Shown here in pieces: positions 26,869-36,627 of a stretch of DNA of 64,000 bases (positions are counted from its first letter, which is position 1; every line of letters starts with the position of its first letter). Both the position numbers and the translations under genes were made by a program. The stretch is from an uncultured Opitutia bacterium (lineage in GTDB: Bacteria > Verrucomicrobiota > Verrucomicrobiia > Opitutales > Opitutaceae), in the NCBI GenBank assembly GCA_937952235.1, contig CALFZM010000267.1, forward strand, positions 10,549-74,548, in the 5' to 3' direction. The notes under the pieces are model-generated. The model saw only the letters and a list, made by a program, of their open reading frames with translations. It searched no databases and had not been told where the DNA came from.

Positions 26869-29751
26869 TCACTTCCTCCGGAACAACTCGCTCTGCACGA
26901 GCGCGTGGACGAGCGAGCGCACGCCGTAGTCCCTTTCCTTCACGCCAGCCACGATCGCGTCCACCGCCGCCCGGTCGCTGAAACGCACCGGCGCGCCCGT
27001 CGCGTAGATGGCGAGTTGCCGGGCCAGGTTCGTCGCCACCTGCACGTCGCTCTCCTTCAGGAGCCGCTTGAGCTCCCGGATCTCGGCGAAGGGGCGTCCG
27101 TCGGGGAGTTCGCCCGCAGCGTCCACCGGCAACCCCAGGTGGTACTCGAACGGCTGCCCGTTCTTGCCGAGACCTTTCACCGCCGGCTTGTCCGGGTCGA
27201 TCGCGCGGTACTGCTCGCGCCAGCCGCCCATGACGTCGAAACTTTCCAGCGCGAAACCGGGCGGGTCCATCTTGCGATGACAGGACGCACAGCTCGGATC
27301 AGCGCGGTGCTTGGCGAGCTGCTGCCGGATCGTTACCGCGCCCCGGATGTCCGGCTCCACCGCGGCTACCGGCGGCGGGGGCGGAATCTCGATGCCGAGG
27401 ATCCGCTCCACGATCCATTTACCGCGCAACACGGGCGAGGTCGTCGTGCCATTCGCCGTCACTTTGAGCACGCTGGCCTGCGTCAGGAGCCCGCCGCGCA
27501 CGTTGTCCGGCGGCAGCGTGACCCGCCGCATCGCGCTGCCGAGCACCCCCGGCACGCCGTAGTGCAGCGCGAGCCGCTCGTTCAGGAACGTGAAATCGGA
27601 ATCGATCAGGTTTCGCGCCGGCAGATCCCGCTGGAGGAGGTCGGAAAAGAAGTGCCGCGTCTCCAGCACCGCCGCCTCCACCAGCGCGTCGTCGAGATAG
27701 TAGTCGTTGTAGAGCGTGGTCGACGGCGTGGAGTCCTCGACCTTCCGCAGGTCGACCCAGTAATCGAGAAAAGCCTCCACGAATCGCGCTGATTTCGGAT
27801 CGGCCAGCATCCGCTCCGTCTCCGCGCGCAGCGCAGAGGACTGCCGCAGCTCGCCGCGCGCCGCCCGCGCCCGCAGCGCCGGGTCCGGTTCCGAGTTCCA
27901 GAGGAACAACGCCAGCCGCGTGGCCAGCGCGTGATCGTCGAGCGGGCCCGGCTGCTCGTCGACAAACACGAAGCCCGGCGACGCCAGCACCGCCGTGTAC
28001 ATCGCGGTCATCGCCTCGGTAAAGCTCAGCCCGGCCCGCGATCGCTCGTCGAAAAGAGCCAGGAACCGCTGCACGTCGCCCTCGACCACCGGTCGGCGGT
28101 ACGCGCGCGCCATGAACCCGCGCAGGAGCCGCTCCCCGTCCGCCCGCGGCTGCGTCGACACCACCTCCACGGGCACGTCCTCCATCGGCACCACGTTCCG
28201 GCCCGCGTTGCGCCCGCCCTCGCGGCGGTCGCCGTTCGCGATCACGGCGATCGTCACGCCCCGCGCTTTCGCCCCTCCGTCCGTGGCCTTGATTTCCCGC
28301 AGCGGCAGGTCGCCGAACAGCAGGCGGTAGCCCGCGAGCGTCGCCTCGTCGTAGAGGGGGCCCTCCACTTCCATCCAGCGGAACGCCACCCCGGGCGCGC
28401 CCTCGGGCGTCATCAGCGGATTGCGGAAATTATTCGGCCGCGACCGGTACAGCCGCGAGGCGTCCGGCACCAGCGTCTCGTTCGCGAGCAGCCAGATCTC
28501 ACCGAGATCGTACACCGCGGGTTCCGGCGTGAGGTCGAACGCCCCGACCCGCCGGTTCATCACGCCGTTGCGCGTGTACACCGTCACCGGCTCGTGACGC
28601 CGGCCGGGCTGCACGCGGTCATAGTCGCCGACGTTGGGATTCGGCGGACGCGGCGTGCCCTTCCGGTCGCCTTCCCCGTTGAAACGCATCTGGATTCCCC
28701 CGGGCGGCAGCCAGAGCGTATAGCCGCTGAACTTGATGCGGTAGCGACCGGCGACCGGCGCGCGGAAGCCGTCCCACCGATAGGTGAAGCCGGTCACGTA
28801 GTTGCTCGAGACCCAGCCGACGGCTTCCGTTTCGCGCAGGTCCGGGTTGGCGGCGCCGACCGTCAGTGGCTCCCTCAGCCAGCGTACGTCGGGCTGCGGT
28901 GTATTCAGCCCGATCACCGGAAATGTCATCCGGTCCGGGGACGAGTTGAAGATGCTGCCGGTGAACTTGCTCGTGAGGGTGCGCTGGTCGCGCGCGTAAT
29001 GCCGCACGGTCGTCGTCGGCGGCTGCACGAACTTGGCGCTCAGCACCTGCCGGATGGCGTAGTCCGCGGCCGCCATGTAGCGCGCCATGTGCACGTGCGA
29101 GACGTCCAGCGCGTTGCCCAGCTTGTTGAACCGGTGGGCCTCTCCGTCCTCGGGAAACTGCCCCCGCACCTGGAGCCAGGGCGCCGCCAGCAGGTCGCGC
29201 AGGGCATGTTCGTATTCGTAGCCGTTGAGCCGCCGCCGCAGCGCCCGCCCTTCCTCCGCTTCGGTCGCGCGCTCGTGCGCGACGATCCGGCCGCCCAGGG
29301 CCTCGAGCAGCGCCTTCCGCTCCGCCGGCTCGGGCTGCTTCTTCTCCTGCGGCGGCATCTCGTGCGCCTCGAGCCGGTCGTGCACCCGGACCCACTGGCG
29401 GAGGTTCTCCGCATCGGCGGGCTTGAACGCGAGCGACGCAAGATCGAGCCCGGCCTCGCGGTCGACGTCGTTGTGGCAGCCGGCGCAGTGTTTTTCGATG
29501 AATGCCGTCACCCGTGGACCGGGGCTCGCCGCGGCCAAGCTCGCCCACAGCGCTGCGCCGGCCACGATAAGCCGTGACCCCGCGCGCCAGGACCCAGCTG
29601 GGCATGTGGACCGGTGCGGTCGCGCCGACATGGACGCCGTGCCTTCCCTCCCCTCGCTCGCACTCGCAGCCACGCGTTTCGTCACCCGCGCGCGCCACCC
29701 GGCCGTCCGGCTTCCCGCGTTGGGCGTGACCCGTTCGTGCTGCCCGCTCAT
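26869..29751 (-). CDS. DUF1592/DUF1588/DUF1585 family protein with cytochrome c-like motifs
   Basis: A 960-residue exported protein of the multi-DUF family expanded in Planctomycetes and Verrucomicrobia. In order: a signal-like stretch (~60-75, [15 protein letters not shown]), a heme-type CAGCH motif (~90), DUF1587 ([20 protein letters not shown]), a long beta-rich middle, DUF1595 ([11 protein letters not shown]), DUF1592 ([39 protein letters not shown]), DUF1588 ([15 protein letters not shown] and [19 protein letters not shown]) and DUF1585 ([20 protein letters not shown]). The two CxxCH motifs suggest c-type heme and a periplasmic redox role. The reaction is unknown. The ATG at 29751 overlaps the DUF1552 stop (ATGA); a start at 29631 would put the signal peptide nearer the N-terminus. 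Confidence 0.93.
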   Translation of the reverse strand: MSGQHERVTPNAGSRTAGWRARVTKRVAASASEGREGTASMSARPHRSTCPAGSWRAGSRLIVAGAALWASLAAASPGPRVTAFIEKHCAGCHNDVDREAGLDLASLAFKPADAENLRQWVRVHDRLEAHEMPPQEKKQPEPAERKALLEALGGRIVAHERATEAEEGRALRRRLNGYEYEHALRDLLAAPWLQVRGQFPEDGEAHRFNKLGNALDVSHVHMARYMAAADYAIRQVLSAKFVQPPTTTVRHYARDQRTLTSKFTGSIFNSSPDRMTFPVIGLNTPQPDVRWLREPLTVGAANPDLRETEAVGWVSSNYVTGFTYRWDGFRAPVAGRYRIKFSGYTLWLPPGGIQMRFNGEGDRKGTPRPPNPNVGDYDRVQPGRRHEPVTVYTRNGVMNRRVGAFDLTPEPAVYDLGEIWLLANETLVPDASRLYRSRPNNFRNPLMTPEGAPGVAFRWMEVEGPLYDEATLAGYRLLFGDLPLREIKATDGGAKARGVTIAVIANGDRREGGRNAGRNVVPMEDVPVEVVSTQPRADGERLLRGFMARAYRRPVVEGDVQRFLALFDERSRAGLSFTEAMTAMYTAVLASPGFVFVDEQPGPLDDHALATRLALFLWNSEPDPALRARAARGELRQSSALRAETERMLADPKSARFVEAFLDYWVDLRKVEDSTPSTTLYNDYYLDDALVEAAVLETRHFFSDLLQRDLPARNLIDSDFTFLNERLALHYGVPGVLGSAMRRVTLPPDNVRGGLLTQASVLKVTANGTTTSPVLRGKWIVERILGIEIPPPPPVAAVEPDIRGAVTIRQQLAKHRADPSCASCHRKMDPPGFALESFDVMGGWREQYRAIDPDKPAVKGLGKNGQPFEYHLGLPVDAAGELPDGRPFAEIRELKRLLKESDVQVATNLARQLAIYATGAPVRFSDRAAVDAIVAGVKERDYGVRSLVHALVQSELFRRK

Positions 29752-31091
29752 GCCAGTTCCAGCCCCTTCATCGTCCCCGTCGACGACGCGAAGCGCTCCG
29801 ACTCAATTCCCATCCGCTGCAGCATCGAGACGAAGAGGTTCGGCAGCGGGTAATTCTGCGTCCGCGAAAACGCGAGATGCTGGCCATGCCTGAAGCCGCC
29901 GCCGGCGAGGATCATCGGCATGTTGAAGCATGTGTGCTGGTTGGCGTCGCCGAAGTTCGATCCGTACAGCACCATCGTCCGATCCAGCAGCGGCTCGCCC
30001 TCCTCCTGCACCGCCTTCAGGTCGGTCATCAGCTGCGCGAGCAGCTTCATGTGCATCTCGTCGATCGTCTTCAGCTGCGAGCGCTTTGCCTCCGACTTTC
30101 CGTGGTGCGACAGGTTGTGATAACCGTCCGAGATCTTCACGTCGGGTATCTCCAGCGCCGGCGTCGACACCCCGTAGAGCATCAGCGTGATGGCCCGGGT
30201 CGAATCCGTCTCGAACGCCAGCCGGGCCAGATCGTACATCACCTTGATCTTGTCCATGTACGCGGCCGGCGACTCGGGATCGACCGGCAGCCGCGCGCGC
30301 ACCACCGGCTTCGGTTTCCGCTCCCACCCTGCCGAAGCCTGCAGCCGGTGCTCGAGGTCACGCACGCTCGTGAAATACTGGTCGAGCCGGTCGCGGTCCC
30401 GCGCGGTCAACCCGCGCTGCAGGTCCTTCGCCTGGCCCGCCACGGTGTCGAGGATGCTGCGGCCCGTATCCAGTTTCCGGACCTGCTCCTCGATCTGCTC
30501 CGGCGTGCCCTGCAGGAACAGCTGCTTGAACACCTCCGCCGCCTTGTCCTCCGGCGGGATCGCCACGCCGGTGCCGGTCCAGGAGAGCGAGCGGACGCGC
30601 GTGTTGACGCCCAGCGTCAGCGAGGGAAACCGCGTCAGCGTCCCGATCCGTTCCGCGATGTGCTGGTCGAGCGAGATCGTGTTGCGGAAGGAGCTGCTGC
30701 CCGGGTGCGGTGCCGCCGTGAGGAAACAGATGTCGGCCGGGTGACCGCCGTCGACGTTGGGATGCGAGACCCCGCTGAAGACCGAAAAATCATTCCGGTG
30801 CGCCGCCAGGTGCTGCAGGTACGGAGACAGTTCGTATCCCCGCCCGGCGGTCTGGGGAAAAAACTGGTCCGCCAGCAGCCCGAGATCGTTGCACACCGCG
30901 AGCATTCGGCGCGGCTTCGCGCCGGGCGCGAGCGGCGACGACGCGCGGGCCGCGCGCGCGAACGGCAAGAGCATCGACTCCAGGAACGGCAGCGACAGCG
31001 CGATCCCGGAGCCGCGCAGGAACTGCCGCCGCGACAGCGCCCGCCGGGTGGCAACGAAAGGTGCGGAAAGGGGGGGGGAGATCGGCTTCAT
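29748..31091 (-). CDS. Tat-exported DUF1552 domain protein
   Basis: A 447-residue protein with a twin-arginine signal ([20 protein letters not shown]) and the DUF1552 domain, seen in [15 protein letters not shown] start ([20 protein letters not shown]), [30 protein letters not shown] [11 protein letters not shown], and [27 protein letters not shown] late segments. These resemble the sulfatase/alkaline phosphatase-like DUF1501/1552 group of exported proteins. It is nearly always encoded beside a DUF1592 protein, here immediately upstream with a four-base overlap, so both probably work on the same unknown substrate, perhaps a polysaccharide. Confidence 0.9.
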   Translation of the reverse strand: MKPISPPLSAPFVATRRALSRRQFLRGSGIALSLPFLESMLLPFARAARASSPLAPGAKPRRMLAVCNDLGLLADQFFPQTAGRGYELSPYLQHLAAHRNDFSVFSGVSHPNVDGGHPADICFLTAAPHPGSSSFRNTISLDQHIAERIGTLTRFPSLTLGVNTRVRSLSWTGTGVAIPPEDKAAEVFKQLFLQGTPEQIEEQVRKLDTGRSILDTVAGQAKDLQRGLTARDRDRLDQYFTSVRDLEHRLQASAGWERKPKPVVRARLPVDPESPAAYMDKIKVMYDLARLAFETDSTRAITLMLYGVSTPALEIPDVKISDGYHNLSHHGKSEAKRSQLKTIDEMHMKLLAQLMTDLKAVQEEGEPLLDRTMVLYGSNFGDANQHTCFNMPMILAGGGFRHGQHLAFSRTQNYPLPNLFVSMLQRMGIESERFASSTGTMKGLELA

Positions 31092-31368
31092 GGGGTCGGC
31101 GAGGAGAGACGTATCCGGCGAAGTTCGGGTGCAGCATAACGGCCCCGCGCCGGTGCGCGAGACTAGTTCTCGGAGCAGCGTCGCGCTCGACGGTCCGCGT
31201 CGTCGGAGCGAGGAGGCCCGGACTCGGAATCTCGGCCGTCATGACGGGCGGAAGGGGGGACCGAGCACGCAATTGATGTGGCGGTACGCCGGTTAACGCC
31301 TTTGCGTCTACGCGGTCGGCCGGGTTGTCGTGTGCTTCCCGGCCTCCCATCCGTCCCACGCTTCCCTC

Positions 31369-32139
31369 ATGGCCAAGATTCTGATCGCCGACGATTCCAC
31401 GGTCTGCCGCACCGTGCTCTCCCTGTTGCTGACCAACCAGGGGCACGAAGTGAAGCAGGCGCACGATGGCCAGGAAGCGTTCGCCCTGCTGCAGCGCGAG
31501 GTGTTCGATCTGCTCTTGCTCGATCACGACATGCCGCACGCGAGCGGCATGGAGGTGCTCCGGCGGGTGCGCGGCCAATCGGAGATACCGGTCATCATCG
31601 TGTCGGGCACGATGACGCCGCAGCTCTCGCAGGAATATGCCGCGCTCCGGGCAGGCGGAATCTATGGGAAACCGGTGAATCCCATCGTGCTTCGGGATCG
31701 AATCGCCGCGCTGTTATCGTCCGCCACGGCTGACGTGATGGCGGAGAAAACGGACCAGGAGCGGGCGTTTGCCCGGGAGATCGCGCGGGTGAAGGATTTT
31801 CCGACGACCCTGACGCTGCTGGGCAATCGCAACGCGCCCTTTGCCGCGATCATCAAGCGGATCGTGGGCGATGCCCCCGTCGAGGAGATCGTGCTGCCGA
31901 AGTCGGGCGGAGCGGAGCTGCTGGGGAACGTGCGGCCTGACCGGGTGATCGTGATTCCGGCGGCGGCGGACCTTTCGGAGGCGGCGCAATCGGCACTGGA
32001 AGACTATGTGGCGAAGCCGCGCGCCCGCGTGATCTTGTGCGTGACGTCGTCGATCGAATTGCTGGAGGACCTCGGATTCAGCCAGACGTTGCTCATGCGG
32101 TTTGGAACGCGCCTGCTGGAGATCCCGGCGGATATCTAG
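31369..32139 (+). CDS. Response regulator with a degenerate sigma-54 activator-like AAA tail
   Basis: A 256-residue protein. Residues 1-118 are a CheY-like receiver: MAKILIADDST with the acidic pair, phosphoacceptor Asp in DLLLLDHDMPHASGME (~52), the Ser/Thr position in PVIIVSGTMT and the Lys in GGIYGKPVNP. Residues ~130-256 (AFAREIARVKDFPTTLTLLG onward) look like a shortened NtrC-type AAA domain: RVIVIPAAADLSEAAQSALE sits where the Walker B/helper region would be, and RVILCVTSSIELLEDLGFSQ then LLMRFGTRLLEIP where the 'ATN...F..dL..Rl' region would be. No Walker A lysine loop, no GAFTGA loop and no DNA-binding domain are present, so it probably cannot activate sigma-54. No histidine kinase gene adjoins it. 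ATG 31369 is supported by the family start. Confidence 0.85.
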   Translation: MAKILIADDSTVCRTVLSLLLTNQGHEVKQAHDGQEAFALLQREVFDLLLLDHDMPHASGMEVLRRVRGQSEIPVIIVSGTMTPQLSQEYAALRAGGIYGKPVNPIVLRDRIAALLSSATADVMAEKTDQERAFAREIARVKDFPTTLTLLGNRNAPFAAIIKRIVGDAPVEEIVLPKSGGAELLGNVRPDRVIVIPAAADLSEAAQSALEDYVAKPRARVILCVTSSIELLEDLGFSQTLLMRFGTRLLEIPADI

Positions 32140-32233
32140 CTCGATCGCCGGCACCACGAAACGGCGTCTACCGCGGCGCGTCACGGGGCACCTTGCCGCT
32201 TGCGCCGGCGGCCGGTGCAGGTAGCAACGGGGC

Positions 32234-33106
32234 GTGCGCTTTCTACCCCTGACCGCCGCGCTGCTGGGCGCCGCCGCTTCCCTCTCCGCCGCAGACACGT
32301 ATGGGCCCGGCCCCGACGCGCAGGTGCGGCCGGTGCCGCACGGCGAGTTGCGCACCGGGACGTTTGCCTCGAGCCAGGTCTTCCCTGGCACGACGCGCGA
32401 ATATTTCGTCTACGTGCCGAAGCAATATGCGCCGGACCGACCGGCGTGCCTGATGGTGTTTTTCGACGGCGCGGGATTCATGAACGCCTCGGGCGCATTC
32501 CGGGTGCCGACGGTGTTCGACAACCTGATCGCGAGGAAAGAAATGCCCGTCACGATCGCGGTCGGGGTGAATCCGGGCTCGATCGCGCCGACGGTGCCGG
32601 GCGCGAAGGCGCGCAGCAACCGGAGCTTCGAATACGATTCGCTGGGCGACGCCAACGCGCGTTTCCTGCTGGAGGAGTTGCTCCCGGAAGCGCTGAAAGG
32701 GCTGAACGTGACGGCGGACCCGGCAGGACGCGCCGTCGTGGGCAACAGCTCGGGCGGGATCGCGGCGTTCACGGTGGCGTGGGAGCGGCCGGACCAGTTC
32801 CGGAAAGTGATCAGCCACATCGGCAGCTTCACCAATATCCGCGGCGGACACGACTATCCCGCGCTGGTGCGGAAGTCGAAGCCGGCACCCAGGCCGCTCC
32901 GCGTCTTTCTGCAGGAAGGGCATGCGGACCTCGACAACCTCCACGGCAACTGGCCGCTGGCGAACCGCGACATGGCGGCGGCGCTGAAGTTCGCCGGTTA
33001 CGACCATCAGCTCGTGTTCGGCTCCGACGGCCACAGCGGCCGGCACGGGGGTGCGATCTTTCCGGATACGCTGCGCTGGCTCTGGCGCGACTGGCCGAAA
33101 GAGTGA
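32234..33106 (+). CDS. Secreted alpha/beta hydrolase of the esterase D / enterochelin esterase type
   Basis: A 290-residue exported esterase (signal peptide RFLPLTAALLGAAASLSAADT). Segments TREYFVYVPKQY and PACLMVFFDGAGFMN are the N-terminal strands of the Esterase_D fold. RAVVGNSSGGIAAFTVAWERP is the nucleophile elbow (G-N-S-S-G), and FGSDGHSGRHGGAIFPDTLRW supplies the likely His; the acidic residue is probably in EGHADLDN. Related enzymes cleave aryl esters or carbohydrate esters such as acetyl or feruloyl groups. The start is a GTG at 32234. It is followed 132 bp later by a paralogue with the same N-terminal architecture. The substrate is unknown. Confidence 0.88.
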   Translation: MRFLPLTAALLGAAASLSAADTYGPGPDAQVRPVPHGELRTGTFASSQVFPGTTREYFVYVPKQYAPDRPACLMVFFDGAGFMNASGAFRVPTVFDNLIARKEMPVTIAVGVNPGSIAPTVPGAKARSNRSFEYDSLGDANARFLLEELLPEALKGLNVTADPAGRAVVGNSSGGIAAFTVAWERPDQFRKVISHIGSFTNIRGGHDYPALVRKSKPAPRPLRVFLQEGHADLDNLHGNWPLANRDMAAALKFAGYDHQLVFGSDGHSGRHGGAIFPDTLRWLWRDWPKE

Positions 33107-33238
33107 CCGCGCACGCCGAACACCCGCACCGACGGCCCCATTTCCCCTTCCCCACCCTGCTCCGCCCCCGCCCTCCGGCATGCCGTCGAGGCGCGCCACG
33201 GTGAGTGCCACCCTGCGAGCAATCCCCCTTTCCCCGCC

Positions 33239-35014
33239 ATGACTCCCTTTCGACTCTCGCTTCTCCTGCTCGCCGCCGTCCCGCTGGCCGCGGCGGACGG
33301 TTTCAAGATCACGCCCGACCACGAAGTGCGCGCGGGCGTGGCGCAGGGAAAGCTGCTGCCGATGCCGGCGTGGGGCTCGAAGATTTATCCCGGGACGACG
33401 CGCGACTGGTGGGTGTACGTGCCGGCCAACTACCGGCCCGACGGCAGCGCGGCGCTCATGGTGTTCCAGGACGGGCACGACTACGTGAACCCGAAGGGGA
33501 ACTGGCGGGTGCCGACGGTGTTCGACAACCTGATTGCCTCGGGCGCAATGCCGCCGACGGTGGCGGTGTTCGTGAACCCGGGTCACGATCCGGCCAGGGG
33601 CAGACCGGCGACACCGTGGCGCGTGAGCAACCGCTCCCTCGAGTACAACGCGCTCGGCGATCGGTACGCGCGGTTCCTGCTCGAGGAAATCCTGCCCGAG
33701 GTGGAGAAGCAGTTTCCGCTCTCGCGCGACCCCGCGCGGCGGGCCATCGGCGGCGCGAGCAGCGGAGCGATCGCGGCGTTCACCGCGGCGTGGGAGCGGC
33801 CGGAATCCTTCGGCAAGGTATTTTCCACGATCGGCAGCTACGTGAACCTGATGGGTGGCCAGGCCTACCCGGCCCTGATCCGCAAGACGGAGCGCAAGCC
33901 GATCCGCGTCTACCTCGAGGACACCTCCGGCGACCTCGACAACCCTTACGGCAATTGGCCGATCGCGAATCAGCAGATGCACGCGGCGCTGCGCTACATG
34001 GGCTACGACGTGCGCTTCGATTACGCGGAAGGCTACGGGCACAACTCCCAGCACGGCGGATCGCTTTTCCCGGCGGCAATGCGCTGGCTCTGGCGGACCG
34101 AAAAGCACGTGCCGACGATCGACACGAAGGGGGACCTGGGCGGCGACATGACGCTGCACCGCCTGCTGATCGAAGGCGAGGACTGGGTGCCCGTGGCCGA
34201 CGGCCTGGGCATGGCCGACGCACTCGCCAGCGATGCGGCGGGCAACTTCTTCTTCAGCGATATCCGCGGCAGCGCGCCGGGCGTGTACCGGATCGGGTTG
34301 GACGGAGTGAAGACGAAGCTCAGCGACGAAGCATTGAGCGGGATGAAGTTCGGCCCGGACGGCCGGCTCTACGGCTGCCAGGGCGCGAAGCGACGGCTCG
34401 TGGCGATCGACTTGAAGGCCCAGACGCTGGAGGTGCTCGCGACCGACGTGCAGCCCAACGATCTCGTGGTGACCGCGCGCGGCCAGCTGTATTTCACCCA
34501 CACGGCGAGGAAGGAGGTCGCGCACGTCGACCTCGCGACCAAGCGCCTCAAGGCCGCGGACGGCGGGCTGGCCAACCCCAACGGCATCACGCTCTCCCCG
34601 GACGAAGGCACCCTGGCCGTGAGCGAGAGCCGCGGCGGCCACGTCTGGACCTACCGGATCAATCCGGATGGTACGCTCGACGCCAGGGCGCCCTACATGG
34701 CGATGCGGCGGCCGATCGATCCGAAGGGGGAGTTCAAATTTAACGAACCACCGCCGTATCTCGCGGCCTCGGGCGGGGACGGGATGACGACGGATGCCCA
34801 GGGCCGCTTCTACGTGACCACGACCCTGGGCATCCAGGTCTTCGATCCGACGGGGCGATTGTGCGGGGTCGTGCGCAAGCCGGACGCGGGAAGAAACATC
34901 GTCAGTTGCGTGCTGAGCGGACCAGCGCGCGGCTACCTCTACGTGGCGAGCGGCGGGACCATCTACCGCCGCAAGGTGCAAGCGACGGGCGGCGCGCCGT
35001 CGACGAGGGGCTGA
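33239..35014 (+). CDS. Secreted esterase fused to an SMP-30/gluconolactonase-like propeller
   Basis: A 591-residue exported two-domain protein (signal peptide TPFRLSLLLLAAVPLAAADG). Residues ~20-285 parallel the preceding gene closely: TRDWWVYVPANYRP, ALMVFQDGHDYVNPKGNWRV, RAIGGASSGAIAAFTAAWER (nucleophile elbow G-A-S-S-G) and GYGHNSQHGGSLFPAAMRWL (His). Residues ~295-591 form a six-bladed SMP-30/gluconolactonase-like beta propeller with MADALASDAAGNFFFSDIRG, LANPNGITLSPDEGTLAVSE and GGDGMTTDAQGRFYVTTTLG, which carry the Asp/Asn positions that bind metal in that family. Coupled ester and lactone hydrolysis is plausible but inferred. Confidence 0.9.
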   Translation: MTPFRLSLLLLAAVPLAAADGFKITPDHEVRAGVAQGKLLPMPAWGSKIYPGTTRDWWVYVPANYRPDGSAALMVFQDGHDYVNPKGNWRVPTVFDNLIASGAMPPTVAVFVNPGHDPARGRPATPWRVSNRSLEYNALGDRYARFLLEEILPEVEKQFPLSRDPARRAIGGASSGAIAAFTAAWERPESFGKVFSTIGSYVNLMGGQAYPALIRKTERKPIRVYLEDTSGDLDNPYGNWPIANQQMHAALRYMGYDVRFDYAEGYGHNSQHGGSLFPAAMRWLWRTEKHVPTIDTKGDLGGDMTLHRLLIEGEDWVPVADGLGMADALASDAAGNFFFSDIRGSAPGVYRIGLDGVKTKLSDEALSGMKFGPDGRLYGCQGAKRRLVAIDLKAQTLEVLATDVQPNDLVVTARGQLYFTHTARKEVAHVDLATKRLKAADGGLANPNGITLSPDEGTLAVSESRGGHVWTYRINPDGTLDARAPYMAMRRPIDPKGEFKFNEPPPYLAASGGDGMTTDAQGRFYVTTTLGIQVFDPTGRLCGVVRKPDAGRNIVSCVLSGPARGYLYVASGGTIYRRKVQATGGAPSTRG

Positions 35015-35053
35015 GCGCGGCGCCCGCGATCCGGCGCAGAAGACCGGGCCCCG

Positions 35054-36445
35054 CTATTTCCGCGCGAAAAGCTCCGTCAGCAGCCGCGTCGCGGCCGTCG
35101 CCAGGATTTCGCCGCCGCCGGGCGCGAGGCGCGCGCTGTCGACTTCGTAGCTTCCTTCCGGATACGCCTTCTCGTTCGGGATGTAGCTGATCGAGCCGTT
35201 GGCTGACTGCTCGGCGACGAAGGTGTAGGCGAAGGACGAGTTCCGTTTGATGAAAAGTCCCATCTCCACGAACGAGTCGCCCGGATAGCCGACCAGCGCG
35301 AGGTCGCGGCCGAACGTGATCGCCTGCACCTCGGCCGGCCAAAGGCCGTCGGGGCCGTACTCCGCGATGTCCAGCGTGCGCCAGGCCTCGATCACCGCAT
35401 TGAAGGGCGCGCCCTTTCCCCACCTGGCCACCGTTTCCCGGGCGGTCGCGACCTCCGCGGCCGATGGCTGGTAGCGCACGGGCACGCGCACCGGCTGCGA
35501 CTCCGCCTGCAGTTTCGATGCGTCGACCGGCTGCAAGGCATGATACGTCTTGAGCACGGCAGCCGCGAGCACCGTGCCGACGCGCGCGGCCTCGGCCTCG
35601 CCGCTCAGGCGGCGGCTCGTGCGGTAGATGTCCACGTGGTTGATGTTGCCCGACATTCCATTGAGGAAGACGGTCAGCATGCCCGGTCCCTTCACCCGCG
35701 AGAGCGTTTCGGCCAGCGTGTGCGGGTAGTCGGCGGAGATCTTGTCTCCGCCGACGATCGCCACGTGCAGCGCGAAGTTCACGATCGTGACGAGCGGCCT
35801 GCCGTCCTTGCCCTCGGCGTAGATCACGCCCACCTCGGGATCGATCGGGCCCATGCGGCGCACGGCGTCGGAGGGGCGTCCGCCCATCGTGACGCGGCCG
35901 TCGCGCAAGAGGTAGCGGCGGTTGAAACTGATCGTATCCTCGTGGCCGCGGCCGACGGAGAGCGTCGCCGGCTGCAGGTCCGCCTCGGCGAGCCGGACGC
36001 TCTCCGCGATCAGGCCCGGCAGTTTCTCGACGTACGCCGCGCTGATCGCGCGGGCGGCCTCGCCCTGGAGCGCGAAGAAGGGGGGATGCGTCTGCGGTCC
36101 GGCATGGCAATGCGTCGCCGCGATCATGACCCGTTCGGGCGCCACACCCGTGTTCGCCGCGATGAGGGCGCGGGCTTTCTCCATGATCGGCCGGTGGATG
36201 CTGATCAGATCGCAGGCGACGACCGCGGCCTTCACTCCGCCGGCCTCGAAGACGACGGCCTTGGCGTGGACGTCGGAGGACACGCCGGTGGAGACGGTAT
36301 TGCCGTACGAGTTGCCCATCACCGCCCCGACGGGAGGCGTGATGACGACCTTGGCGCGGCCGACCCGAAGGTCGGCGCCGGCAAGCGGGGTGAGCAGGAC
36401 GAAGACGGCAGCGACGAGACCAGGGAGGCGACGCGAGCAGGGCAT
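35054..36445 (-). CDS. Secreted neutral/alkaline ceramidase-like protein
   Basis: A 463-residue exported protein (signal peptide CSRRLPGLVAAVFVLLTPLAG) with the N-terminal domain of neutral/alkaline non-lysosomal ceramidase: LRVGRAKVVITPPVGAVMGN, then AVVFEAGGVKAAVVACDLIS, the zinc-site motif IAATHCHAGPQTHPPF and VNFALHVAIVGGDKISADY, with FLNGMSGNINHVD in place of the family's '-NGxxGD' loop. The C-terminal Ig-like domain of true ceramidases is missing (they are about 650 residues or more). Family members in Verrucomicrobia and Planctomycetes have unknown substrates, so ceramide hydrolysis should not be assumed. The ATG at 36445 starts the signal peptide. It is divergent from the SPFH operon. 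Confidence 0.88.
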   Translation of the reverse strand: MPCSRRLPGLVAAVFVLLTPLAGADLRVGRAKVVITPPVGAVMGNSYGNTVSTGVSSDVHAKAVVFEAGGVKAAVVACDLISIHRPIMEKARALIAANTGVAPERVMIAATHCHAGPQTHPPFFALQGEAARAISAAYVEKLPGLIAESVRLAEADLQPATLSVGRGHEDTISFNRRYLLRDGRVTMGGRPSDAVRRMGPIDPEVGVIYAEGKDGRPLVTIVNFALHVAIVGGDKISADYPHTLAETLSRVKGPGMLTVFLNGMSGNINHVDIYRTSRRLSGEAEAARVGTVLAAAVLKTYHALQPVDASKLQAESQPVRVPVRYQPSAAEVATARETVARWGKGAPFNAVIEAWRTLDIAEYGPDGLWPAEVQAITFGRDLALVGYPGDSFVEMGLFIKRNSSFAYTFVAEQSANGSISYIPNEKAYPEGSYEVDSARLAPGGGEILATAATRLLTELFARK

Positions 36446-36627
36446 GGGAAGAGGCAGAGGGTGGACGGATCGCCGCCATCGGCAGCCAACCCCGCTCCGG
36501 AGGCAATGCGTCAGTCGAGGCACTTTGGTGGTTCCGCCGCAAGCCGCTGCTGGAGAACTCGTGGCAGATTCCAATGCCACCGTATTCCTTTGCGTCGCTC
36601 ATCGCTGTGCGCGAGAGAAACGTCGTC

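Noticed and set aside
32243..34981. A 912-codon open frame on the minus strand opposite the two esterases, and other very long antisense frames (for example 7870-11325 plus).
   Set aside because: High GC leaves antisense frames open. The real genes on the other strand have signal peptides and catalytic motifs; the antisense products are Arg/Ala/His-rich with no domain.
35054..36445. True ceramidase.
   Set aside because: Only the N-terminal domain is present and the enzyme is far shorter than known ceramidases, so only the family is named.
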